Source: Nitrospirales bacterium
GTDB lineage: Bacteria; Nitrospirota; Nitrospiria; Nitrospirales; UBA8639
Length of the DNA: 64,000 nt
Reading direction: 5' to 3'
NCBI GenBank assembly: GCA_029261355.1
Contig: JAJDBM010000061.1
Span: 1 to 64,000 of the forward strand
Part shown: piece after piece, positions 9,185 through 17,053 of the stretch
How positions within the stretch are numbered: the stretch's first letter is position 1
Layout: every line of letters begins with the position of its first letter
Translations under genes and position numbers: made by a program
Notes under the pieces: generated by a model
Seen by the model: the letters and a program-made list of their open reading frames with translations, nothing else
What the model was told of the DNA's origin: nothing
Database searches by the model: none

Positions 9185-9778
9185 TTATGGCTTGTTCTTG
9201 GTGTACTTACGATACCCGATCAAGCCAAATAAGCCTGTACCCATTAACAAAAACGCTGATGGGGTTGGGACGGGTGTCATATCTGATGTTATAAGGTCAA
9301 TTCTCAATACCTCATCGCCAAAGAGTTCAAAGGCACCCCGAGCAGCTGACGTTTCAATTGCATGGTTGGAAAATGTCACATCCTCGGGACCAAAATTTCT
9401 TCCACCACTCACTGTTACCCCCGTGATTACCCCAAATGGATTTCCAACCCAATCGAGAGATGATATCCTCAACGACCTAAGATGTGCGCCAGTAGCGACG
9501 TTACTGCCCCAGTTGGTCCCTACTAGATTTCCTGTATAGACAGGTATGATAGTAATCCCGCTTTCATCGATGTCGACGTTGTATTGTTCTTGGGGACTGG
9601 CCGTTAACGTAAAGTCAATCCCTGGCCCAACAAGAATGTCGCTTCCCGGTGATAGATTTCTAAATTCGACTCCAAAACCCTCATAGTCTATCCTATCCCC
9701 AATCAACGACGCCTGCGCAGGCACCACAATACCTAGAACAACCACCACACCAAGTATCAACGTTTTCAATTTACACAT
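9185..9778 (-). CDS. PEP-CTERM-like secreted/surface protein
   Basis: The 197-residue protein starts with signal peptide MCKLKTLILGVVVVLGIVVP and an AQA-S cleavage site, almost identical to its two downstream neighbours. The mature region (IDYEGFGVEFRNLSPGSDIL and onward) has no Cys and no recognisable domain. The sorting tail is VPTPSAFLLMGTGLFGLIGY with a basic end (RKYTKNKP), so the protein should be processed by an exosortase and released or attached to the envelope. The start at 9778 has an AGGAGG-like site (AGGAGGTTCATC). Conserved coding DNA for the signal peptide and tail, with diverged middles, indicates tandem duplication and domain divergence. It is the first gene of the cluster and lies inside the tRNA direct-repeat interval. 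Confidence 0.8.
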   Translation of the reverse strand: MCKLKTLILGVVVVLGIVVPAQASLIGDRIDYEGFGVEFRNLSPGSDILVGPGIDFTLTASPQEQYNVDIDESGITIIPVYTGNLVGTNWGSNVATGAHLRSLRISSLDWVGNPFGVITGVTVSGGRNFGPEDVTFSNHAIETSAARGAFELFGDEVLRIDLITSDMTPVPTPSAFLLMGTGLFGLIGYRKYTKNKP

Positions 9779-10609
9779 GATGAACCTCCTTAGATAAGGA
9801 CGAGAGAAGTGTATGATCCTAGCAAATCACTGCTTATCCCACAAACACGCATAGCGAAGGCTGATTGGTGGGTGATAGGGAAAGACAACAGAGATGAGTA
9901 GTCAGGGTGTTCTATACGCCAGGAAGGAAGTGAAAGGTCTCACCCGCTCGCGACTAGAATAGTAAACTTTCAAAGTCATCAAAAATTCCCCAGTTTTTCG
10001 ATGACTCCTAACGTGTGTTTGTGAGTCTCGTTTTTTGGGGTGAGGGTGGGTCTATTGGATTTTGTGGAAAGTTGAATGAGGACAGAATTTTTCAAGCGAA
10101 AGTGGGGTGAATAACCTCTCATCCCCTACCCTGCTCAGCCTCAGAGTACGTGTAACCTTTTTCTCTCACACCCGTCACATTCTATGCAATGAGATGCAAT
10201 CCTGAGAAGTGGCTAATCCAGCCATGTATCAAGGTAATCCTTTGTTTTATGGGGGTTGGAAGAGGTCGTCGATATTGGTGCATCTAGGTTTTGTAAACCG
10301 CAGGTCGCAGGTTCGATCCCTGTCACCGGCTCCAGATTATCTCGGAAGTATGTTGTCCTGCTGCGTTTTTTGGAAAACTCCCCCCCACCTACAACAATCA
10401 AATCATAGCTCAGCCTGAGCAGTCATTCAGACTGTCTGAATGCAACCCAAGACCTAAATAACTACGCACTCGTATTACGGCCCTAGCCCGACAAATAAAA
10501 CCGTGCTCTTTTCATATTGGGTATGGTCCATTTGCACATCTCTTCTATAGGTGCGAAGATGAATGGTGGCTGAAGTGACCATAGATATCAGCATGCTGAG
10601 AAACACGTC
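9779..10609. other. Intergenic region holding the distal tRNA repeat
   Basis: Apart from the direct repeat at 10287-10334 no gene is supported. The minus-strand open frame across the repeat (10213-10401) contains EPVTGIEPATCGLQ, which is merely the translation of a tRNA T-arm and is a known false-gene signature. A small perfect hairpin, CATTCAGA-CTG-TCTGAATG, lies at 10424-10442. Confidence 0.5.
10287..10334 (+). repeat. Direct repeat copy 2 (partial tRNA-Thr), probable attR
   Basis: This matches 47 of 48 bases of tRNA-Thr 7518-7565 in the same orientation. The 5' half of the tRNA is missing and the acceptor stem cannot form, so it is not a functional tRNA. Together with copy 1 it delimits about 2.8 kb that contains exactly the three PEP-CTERM-like genes. 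Confidence 0.8.
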
Positions 10610-11275
10610 ATGGGACAACCTGCCCTTCACAAACGTTCACTCCTGCAATTATTCGCTCAGACTCAACGACATCACATCCCCTCAATGCTACCTCTAGGTC
10701 AATCAATCAAGAATCAGCAAGGCTTTACCTATTTAATGGTCATGTTTTTTGTCGTGATGATTGGCATCTCTTTAATGACCATTGGACAACAATGGTCAGT
10801 GACGATGAAGCGCGATCGGGAAGCTGAGCTGTATTTTCGGGGAACACGAATTCAACATGCCATTGAACAATATGCTGCAGACCATACGGTCCAAAAAGGC
10901 ACTCGTCCCAATAAATATCCCTTGACGCTGAAAGACCTTACGAAAAAACCTAAACGCTTTCTCCAAACTATCTACAAGGATCCCATGACAGGCGAAGATT
11001 TTGAGCTGATTAAAACAAAGGGAGAAATACGTGGCGTGAAAAGTACCAGTCAGGATAAGCCATTTGATCAAATCAACTTTAAGGGAGCTGCCACCTATAG
11101 TTCCATTCGATTTGAAGCCACCGGCGCAGCATCTGGGACTGGGGATTGCCGGGCAAGTCTTGATAGTCCATTTGGCGATCCCAGTTGCCAAAAAAATACT
11201 CCTGCAAGTCCTTCAGGCAGCACACCGGAATCGCCAACGACTCCTTCGTCGCCGAATACCCCCTCCAACTCGTAA
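10610..11275 (+). CDS. Type II secretion/pilus pseudopilin-like protein
   Basis: The protein has 221 residues. The prepilin cleavage site is QQG|FTYLMVMFFVVMIG, a Gly followed by Phe and a hydrophobic helix, which a prepilin peptidase would cut. The usual Glu at position +5 is absent, as in some minor (GspK-like) pseudopilins. After the helix comes a globular region with GTRIQHAIEQYAADH and a late segment KDPMTGEDFELI, as in GspG/GspH-type proteins. The C-terminal 35 residues are Ser/Pro/Thr-rich. The start is uncertain: Met26 (10685) would give a conventional 13-residue leader, but the ATG at 10610 has a weak GAGA site. It is the first gene of the secretion operon and is separated from the secretin by 280 bases, so it may have its own transcript. 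Confidence 0.75.
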   Translation: MGQPALHKRSLLQLFAQTQRHHIPSMLPLGQSIKNQQGFTYLMVMFFVVMIGISLMTIGQQWSVTMKRDREAELYFRGTRIQHAIEQYAADHTVQKGTRPNKYPLTLKDLTKKPKRFLQTIYKDPMTGEDFELIKTKGEIRGVKSTSQDKPFDQINFKGAATYSSIRFEATGAASGTGDCRASLDSPFGDPSCQKNTPASPSGSTPESPTTPSSPNTPSNS

Positions 11276-11555
11276 CGTGTCACACCGATGATCCTTCCTC
11301 TTCACACCTACCGACACGACTCTCCCACTTCACGGACTCGTACTTATTCTTCATGAACAAGATTCATGCAGTTCGGTCTCACGTAGGGGAGAAAACTTAA
11401 TGTCAGGAGAAAATTATTCCGATAAAAAGACAAGTTAGAACTGGTTGGAAAAGATTCTAGCCTGACAAGGGTAAGTATGGTACGTTATTTTAGAATACGA
11501 GTAAATTTCGCTTAATCTGCCTCTTTCATTTATTCATAATCAGCGATCGTCACCC

Positions 11556-14045
11556 ATGAAACATTTTACCTCTCGCATTGCTCTGATTTGGCCATATGTC
11601 CTCATAGTCATCATTTCCTTCCTCCTTACATCCTGTTCGCTCCCTCACCACGTCCAACTTGCAGAAGATATGATTGCCCAGGGGAATTGGGATGGTGCCG
11701 TTGCTTCCTATCGTGAGGCCATTCGCGACGATCCATTTAATGATGAACTTCTCGAGAAACTCTCTGATGCCAAAGGTCGGGCTGCCGAGGTTCACTACAC
11801 AAACGGAAGAAAATGGCTCAAGAAACATCAATTGCCAGAAGCTTCTCAAGCCTTCCAAATGGCCTTAGGATTAGCGCCGCAACAACCAGAATATCAGGCA
11901 GCCTTGTCAGATGTCCTGCGGATGAAAGATGCCCAAACCGCTCTACGTGACGGGAAAAAACTCCAAAGCCTCGGACAACTTGACGCCGCCTTGCTTCAAT
12001 ATGAACGAGCGATCGAACTCGACCCGAGCTTAACTGAAGCATTAGCCGGCATCACGGCCATTGCTCAACAACAGCAAAAACAGAAATCCATTGGTGGTTC
12101 AGCCGAACCGGTAACCTTACGATTTCAGAACACCAGGCTCAAACAAGTCTTTGAAATTTTGGCCAGAACAGCCAAAATTGATATTTTATTCGACAAAGAT
12201 GTACGAGATGACCTCGTTACGATCTTCACGCGTGATACCCCATTTGATGAAGCCCTCTCCCTTATCTTGAATACCAACCAGCTCTTTGCCAAACGAGTCA
12301 GCGAGGATACGTTACTCATTGTTCCTGACACGAAACAAAAACGCGAACAATACCAAGATTTAAAAATTCGTACGTTCTACCTGTCCAATGCCAAAGCCAA
12401 AGACATGGCGAACTTGCTTCGAACCATCCTCGAAACCAAACGTGTGTATGTCAATGAACCACTCAATACCGTTGTTATCCGTGATGAACCAGCGAAATTG
12501 ATGTTGGCCCACAACATTATCCAGGCCAATGACCGTGGAAATGCTGAAGTCCTCTTTGATGTTGAAGTTCTCGAAGTCAACCGAACGAAGACCAAACGCA
12601 TCGGCCTCAACTTTGCCAAGCAAGCTGGGTTAGGCGCATTCGCCCCTGGAACCACAGGGTTCGGGACGGCACTCCAAACCTTTAATTTTCGAGAGCTCGT
12701 GAATATTGGACCGGATTCCTATCTCTTTACGTTCCCCGGCAGCATACTTCTGGATTTCTTCAAACAGGAATCTGATGCCAAAACATTGGCCGCACCAAAA
12801 ATTCGAGTGCTGAATAATGAAAAGGCCTCCATTAATATTGGCGACAAGCAACCAATTCTGCTTTCAACCAGTAATGTCTTACCTGGCCAACCGAGTACTG
12901 GCGGCACCGGCACGACATCTACCGTAACGTCAATTGAATTTAAAGACACTGGAATCAAGTTGACCGTTGAACCCACGATTCATTTGAATAATGAAATTTC
13001 TTTACGATTACAGATTGAAGTCACCCGATTAGGCGACAGAGTCATCCTACAATCCAATCCTGAAATATCGCAGTTTCGATTTGGTACCCGTACCGCCGAT
13101 ACGGCCTTAAGCTTAAAAGATGGTGAGACGGTGGTTTTGGCGGGACTCCTTCAAGAAGAGGACAGAAAGACTCGCGAGTCAGTACCTGGCGTTGATGATA
13201 TCCCCGTATTGGGCGACCTCTTCAGTAATTCGGAGACTAGCAAGGTGACAACAGAAGTCATCCTCGTCATTACAGCTCATATTGTTAACAGTGTCTTACC
13301 TGTCGATTTAGCCAAGCAAACCTTGTGGTCAGGCACTGCCAAGCATTACGACACGAAACCGTTATTTGCTGAACAGCAAGCCGCGTTACCTGTTCTTCTT
13401 GACAATACCAACCTAGAAGCACCCACTCCTGATACGCCAGGCTCAGACAGGCCGGGGCCAGATAACCGGGGACCAAATACACGAGGCCCAGATACTCGCC
13501 CAGGTCTTGCGCCGCAAGGGAATTCTGGGAGTCCTGGACCCATGGGGTCTAAAAGTCCGAACAATCCTCCATCACCCAACTCGTCTCCGACCGGTGGACC
13601 TCCTGGCTCCTTGAGCCCCTCGCAACCATCTTCAGCGGCGACACGATTATCCATCACCCCTCCGGCTATTTCGACTCAAGTGGGCAAAGAAGTGCGCATT
13701 GACCTCACTGGACATGATGTGTCCTCTGTCGAAAGAACTAATATGACGGTCACCTATAACCCAGAAATCCTTGAGTTTGGCCAAGTGTTAGAAGGGGAAC
13801 TCTGGACAGAACAGCACGTCCAGCCTCGATTAACGTTCTCAGCCGTCCCCAATAGCGGAAAAGTTGTGATTCAAATCGGCAAACCCGGGGAAACCGTAAC
13901 GGGCACGGGCCCATTAGCGACACTTGTCTTTACAGCGAAGGCAGAAGGAAAGGCTGCCTTACAGATCCAACGTTCATCGTTCGTGGATTCTGATGGAACA
14001 CCAATTCCAGTGACGACACAGCATGGGCGGGTCTGGGTACAATAG
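11556..14045 (+). CDS. gspD: Secretin (GspD/PilQ class) with N-terminal TPRs and C-terminal cohesin-like domain
   Basis: An outer-membrane secretin of 829 residues. It has a lipoprotein signal with LLTSC (Cys27). Residues 35-165 are TPR repeats (for example GNWDGAVASYREAIRDDPFN). A secretin/TonB short N-terminal domain spans 185-255 and an N1/N2-type domain 270-350 (IRTFYLSNAKAKDMANLL). The secretin core at about 410-590 has LAAPKIRVLNNEKASINIGD and VPGVDDIPVLGDLF, the latter a near-invariant secretin motif. After a Pro/Gly linker at 610-690 comes a beta-sandwich from 695 on (MTVTYNPEILEFGQVLEGEL) that matches cohesin domains. Secretins form the multimeric gate through which substrates or pili leave the cell. 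The TPR part may replace a separate pilotin. The cohesin end is unusual and may bind a partner. The next gene overlaps its end by 23 bases. Confidence 0.93.
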   Translation: MKHFTSRIALIWPYVLIVIISFLLTSCSLPHHVQLAEDMIAQGNWDGAVASYREAIRDDPFNDELLEKLSDAKGRAAEVHYTNGRKWLKKHQLPEASQAFQMALGLAPQQPEYQAALSDVLRMKDAQTALRDGKKLQSLGQLDAALLQYERAIELDPSLTEALAGITAIAQQQQKQKSIGGSAEPVTLRFQNTRLKQVFEILARTAKIDILFDKDVRDDLVTIFTRDTPFDEALSLILNTNQLFAKRVSEDTLLIVPDTKQKREQYQDLKIRTFYLSNAKAKDMANLLRTILETKRVYVNEPLNTVVIRDEPAKLMLAHNIIQANDRGNAEVLFDVEVLEVNRTKTKRIGLNFAKQAGLGAFAPGTTGFGTALQTFNFRELVNIGPDSYLFTFPGSILLDFFKQESDAKTLAAPKIRVLNNEKASINIGDKQPILLSTSNVLPGQPSTGGTGTTSTVTSIEFKDTGIKLTVEPTIHLNNEISLRLQIEVTRLGDRVILQSNPEISQFRFGTRTADTALSLKDGETVVLAGLLQEEDRKTRESVPGVDDIPVLGDLFSNSETSKVTTEVILVITAHIVNSVLPVDLAKQTLWSGTAKHYDTKPLFAEQQAALPVLLDNTNLEAPTPDTPGSDRPGPDNRGPNTRGPDTRPGLAPQGNSGSPGPMGSKSPNNPPSPNSSPTGGPPGSLSPSQPSSAATRLSITPPAISTQVGKEVRIDLTGHDVSSVERTNMTVTYNPEILEFGQVLEGELWTEQHVQPRLTFSAVPNSGKVVIQIGKPGETVTGTGPLATLVFTAKAEGKAALQIQRSSFVDSDGTPIPVTTQHGRVWVQ

Positions 14046-14559
14046 ATTACAATCGTCTGACGGTGTGACGTTCATTGAACTCTTAGTCACACTCGCGATT
14101 ATTTTTATTCTAGCATCTGTGGCATTACCCATTACCAAGGTCACCACCAAACGCTCTCAGGAATTGGAGCTTCGACAAACATTACGAACCGTTCGCACGG
14201 CCATTGATACCTTTCGAAAAGATTGGGCTAGAGATGGCGACACGCTCCTCGGTCCACTCTGTGTTAAGAATCAATTGACGTGTAAGGAAAGCACTGGAGT
14301 CAGTGGGTATCCAAAGTCATTAGAGCAATTATTGAAAGTTGAGTTATCTGGTGGAGAAGCCCAAGTATCAGAATCGAGCAGTATTCGTCGATATTTACGA
14401 CGAATACCCATTGATCCTCTGACAGGGACCGATGAATGGGGCATCCGCTGTTATCAAGATGAGCCAGATGTTGACCGATGGTGCGGAGAGGATGTCTTTG
14501 ACATTTATTCAATCAGCCCTCGCACGGCACTGGATAAAACAAAATATCGTGACTGGTAA
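14023..14559 (+). CDS. Type II secretion pseudopilin (GspG/GspH-like)
   Basis: The 178-residue protein has a short leader and prepilin site SDG|VTFIELLVTLAIIF, including Glu at +5 that guides assembly into the pseudopilus. Downstream is a globular domain with RRIPIDPLTGTDEWGIRCY and a late DVFDIYSISPRTALDKTKY. This is the layout of the major pseudopilin GspG and its relatives, including an Asp-rich end that can bind calcium in GspG. Four Cys residues (LCVKNQLTCK, RCY, RWCG) could form disulfides. The ATG lies inside the secretin gene in another frame, and the stop overlaps the next start (TAATG), so translation is coupled in both directions. Confidence 0.85.
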   Translation: MGGSGYNRLQSSDGVTFIELLVTLAIIFILASVALPITKVTTKRSQELELRQTLRTVRTAIDTFRKDWARDGDTLLGPLCVKNQLTCKESTGVSGYPKSLEQLLKVELSGGEAQVSESSSIRRYLRRIPIDPLTGTDEWGIRCYQDEPDVDRWCGEDVFDIYSISPRTALDKTKYRDW

Positions 14560-14960
14560 TGAAACATTTTTCACTCAAGCATCACGGTGGCTTTTCTCTC
14601 TTGGAGCTTATGATTGTCGTCTCGATTGCGGCAATCCTCGTGACATTGGCGGTGCCCTCATTTCAGAAGTCTTCCCTCAAAGCCAGAGAGGCGGCCTTAA
14701 AACAGAATCTGTTCACGATGAGATCGATACTCGATCAATTTTATGCTGATCGAGGGAACTATCCATCCTCATTAGAAGAACTGGTGACCGAACAATACAT
14801 TCGCCAAATCCCGATCGACCCCTTCACCAAAGATTCGTCAACATGGGAAGAGGTTCTAGAGGAAACAGACAGTGAAGACGATACACCAGCAGGGGTTTTT
14901 GATATTCATAGCGGTAGTGACCTGACTACATACGACGGTACGCCTTATAAGGAATGGTAA
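14559..14960 (+). CDS. gspG: Type II secretion major pseudopilin-like protein
   Basis: The 133-residue protein has the classic prepilin sequence HGG|FSLLELMIVVSIAAIL with Glu at +5. It is followed by ALKQNLFTMRSILDQFYADR and RQIPIDPFTKDSSTWE, close to the GspG pattern (pilin helix, small beta domain, ending in FDIHSGSDLTTYDGTPYKEW). GspG is the main subunit of the pseudopilus that pushes substrates through the secretin. It starts on the last base of the previous stop codon (translational coupling). Two consecutive GspG-like genes suggest either a major and minor pair or a heteromeric pseudopilus. No prepilin peptidase gene is in the window, so a PilD must be encoded elsewhere. Confidence 0.87.
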   Translation: MKHFSLKHHGGFSLLELMIVVSIAAILVTLAVPSFQKSSLKAREAALKQNLFTMRSILDQFYADRGNYPSSLEELVTEQYIRQIPIDPFTKDSSTWEEVLEETDSEDDTPAGVFDIHSGSDLTTYDGTPYKEW

Positions 14961-14965
14961 AACTT

Positions 14966-15763
14966 ATGCGACACCTTTCATTCATTCATCAACCATTTAT
15001 CACCCTCATCGTTTGTCTTCTTGGGACTATTGGCTGCAGCCACTACCCCGCAACGGCCAATGATGAGGTGGGAGCCATGCCTCTCGTTGAGACGCAAGAT
15101 GTTCTCATACGCGAAGCTCGAGCTGAGAGCAATTCGTTACGTTCAGAATTAGCGGCCATCAAAATTTCCGCGGCCAAACAACTCGCGCAATTGCACTCAG
15201 CCCTGGAACAAGCCAAGAGCTTACAAGCACGTGAAGAGAACATGGGCTCTTCCATTCAACAGGTGCAAGCCAACTTGCTCACGGCTGAAACCGAGCGGGA
15301 CCGACTCCAACAAGAAAACTCTATGTTACAAGCTCAGTCTGCGTCTCTTCCCGGTATCCAACAGCTACAAACTGAGGTTCACATGATTCAAGATGCCGTC
15401 CATCAAATAGCGGTAAGCATGGAAACCCTCATGACCGAAGTCACGCTTATCAAGCAAGACGTCAGTCAATCTCGACGGCAAGCGAGAAGTCGAACGGCTA
15501 GCCTTTCGGCATTTTCCATGACGACTCCTCCACCAGCCATGGCCAACGCCGAACCTTGGGTCGTCAAGCCTGGTGATACCTTATGGCAGATATCGCTTGA
15601 ACGAAATATATCAATTGATTCGTTAATGGCAATGAACCAGCTATCATCAGATCTCATTGTCGAAGGTCAAACATTACACGTTCCTGCCCTGATGGCTCAA
15701 CACACTGAACAGACGGCGGCACCTCATCGCACGGCCAAACCTGAGTCGGCCCCCAGTGAATAG
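14966..15763 (+). CDS. LysM-domain coiled-coil envelope protein
   Basis: From ATG 14966 the protein has 265 residues (an ATG 12 bases earlier lacks room for a ribosome site). The N-terminal hydrophobic segment ends LLGTIGCSHYP, a plausible lipobox, so this is probably a lipoprotein. Residues about 40-170 form a long coiled coil rich in Ala/Glu/Gln (REARAESNSLRSELAAIKIS; AETERDRLQQENSMLQAQSA). The C-terminal part is a LysM domain, WVVKPGDTLWQISLERNISI through IVEGQTLHVPA, which binds peptidoglycan. It lies inside the secretion operon, between the pseudopilins and the platform protein. A peptidoglycan-anchored spacer for the secretin or machine, like FimV/TspA-type proteins in pili, is a reasonable inference. 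Confidence 0.8.
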   Translation: MRHLSFIHQPFITLIVCLLGTIGCSHYPATANDEVGAMPLVETQDVLIREARAESNSLRSELAAIKISAAKQLAQLHSALEQAKSLQAREENMGSSIQQVQANLLTAETERDRLQQENSMLQAQSASLPGIQQLQTEVHMIQDAVHQIAVSMETLMTEVTLIKQDVSQSRRQARSRTASLSAFSMTTPPPAMANAEPWVVKPGDTLWQISLERNISIDSLMAMNQLSSDLIVEGQTLHVPALMAQHTEQTAAPHRTAKPESAPSE

Positions 15764-15828
15764 TCAGGGGCCTAAAGCGATGTTCACATTTTCCTTGTTG
15801 ATTTGACCGGTTCGAATGATAATACCCA

Positions 15829-17037
15829 GTGCCACTATTTCGTTACAGAGCAGCCCGACCTGACGGAAGTATCTTTGAGGATTCGACGGAAGATGATAAT
15901 GAACGTGCCTTGCGTACAAGACTCGAATCGCAAGGGATTCTTATCCTCGAACTGAATGGAAAAGGAAGCCAAACAACTAGCACTCTCTTCCAACGTAAAC
16001 AGAAGCCACTTTCGCTCAGAGAGTTTTTAGTTTTCAATCAAGAGTTTTTGGCCCTCATTAAATCTGGACTCCCCATGTTGCGCAGTTTCGATCTCCTGGC
16101 AGAACGCGCCGACAAGGGAGGGTTTCAGCAAGCACTGATTAATCTTCGTGAAGAAATACGCGGTGGGTCATCTATTTCTGATGCTATGCGCAACTACCCC
16201 ACATACTTCCCAGAATTGTATCAAGCCTCTATCCGCTCAGGCGAACAGTCAGGGAATCTGCCTGAAGTGCTTCAGCGCTACATCCAATATATTAAACTCC
16301 TCATTAGTGTACGAGAAAAAGTCGTCAAGGCGTTGGCCTACCCTTCCTTTTTAGTCGTGTTTGGGTTTTCCGTTGTCGGATTTTTATTGGCCTATGTGAT
16401 GCCAATTTTTGCAGAAGTCTATGCAGAAAGTAATACCGAACTTCCTGCCGCCACCCAATTACTCCTGAATACCATCAACTATGCCAGCATATGGGTGCCT
16501 TGGGCACTCATCGGACTCATTGGAGGAGGAGCACTCTTTCATCTCTGGTGGAAAACACCCAATGGCAAAATGCAAACACATCGATGGATACTTCGCATTC
16601 CGATGTTGGGTGACGTTGTGCTCAAAAATCAAGTGATTCGTTTCACACGCACACTCTCTACCATCCTTGCTGGAGGAATTCCATTATTATCGGCGCTAGA
16701 AGTGACAGCCCAAGGGATGACCAATAAAGTCTTTACGCATGCCTTAGCCGAGACAATCAGTTCAGTTCGCGATGGGAGAAGCCTGTCATTAGCGTTAAGG
16801 CACGAAGCCTTTCTCCCCCGATTAACGATTGAAATGATAGAAGTTGGTGAAACCACCGGCTCGCTGGAAACCATGTTGCTTGAAGTGGCCGAATTTCATG
16901 AAGGAGAGTTAGACCTTCAACTCTCCCGGTTAACCACATGGATTGAGCCACTCCTCTTGCTCGGAATGGGCATCCTGGTTGGAGGCATCGTGATCATCAT
17001 GTATTTACCCATCTTTAATCTAGCCGGTGCCGTGTAG
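15829..17037 (+). CDS. gspF: Inner-membrane platform protein GspF/PilC
   Basis: The 402-residue protein has two GspF domains. The N-terminal PLFRYRAARPDGSIFEDSTE, then LREFLVFNQEFLALIKSGLP, is the typical start. Each repeat carries a cytoplasmic helical bundle followed by membrane segments (LAYPSFLVVFGFSVVGFLLA; ALIGLIGGGALFHLWW; LLLLGMGILVGGIVIIMYLP). The IEMIEVGETTGSLETMLLEV segment is a highly conserved GspF/PilC signature. The protein sits in the inner membrane under the pseudopilus and transmits motion from the ATPase. The start codon is GTG at 15829 with no strong Shine-Dalgarno site; the length fits the family (about 400). It is followed directly by the ATPase gene. Confidence 0.93.
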   Translation: MPLFRYRAARPDGSIFEDSTEDDNERALRTRLESQGILILELNGKGSQTTSTLFQRKQKPLSLREFLVFNQEFLALIKSGLPMLRSFDLLAERADKGGFQQALINLREEIRGGSSISDAMRNYPTYFPELYQASIRSGEQSGNLPEVLQRYIQYIKLLISVREKVVKALAYPSFLVVFGFSVVGFLLAYVMPIFAEVYAESNTELPAATQLLLNTINYASIWVPWALIGLIGGGALFHLWWKTPNGKMQTHRWILRIPMLGDVVLKNQVIRFTRTLSTILAGGIPLLSALEVTAQGMTNKVFTHALAETISSVRDGRSLSLALRHEAFLPRLTIEMIEVGETTGSLETMLLEVAEFHEGELDLQLSRLTTWIEPLLLLGMGILVGGIVIIMYLPIFNLAGAV

Positions 17038-17053
17038 GGCCTTCGAAACCTCT

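Noticed and set aside
10287-10334. Second tRNA-Thr gene
   Set aside because: Only the 3' half is present; there is no D-arm or 5' acceptor strand, so it cannot fold as a tRNA.
10213-10401. Minus-strand open frame containing EPVTGIEPATCGLQ
   Set aside because: This is the translation of the tRNA T-arm repeat, a well-known false gene pattern.
13346-13657. Minus-strand Gly/Pro-rich frame in the secretin linker
   Set aside because: Shadow of the Pro/Gly-rich linker on the opposite strand.
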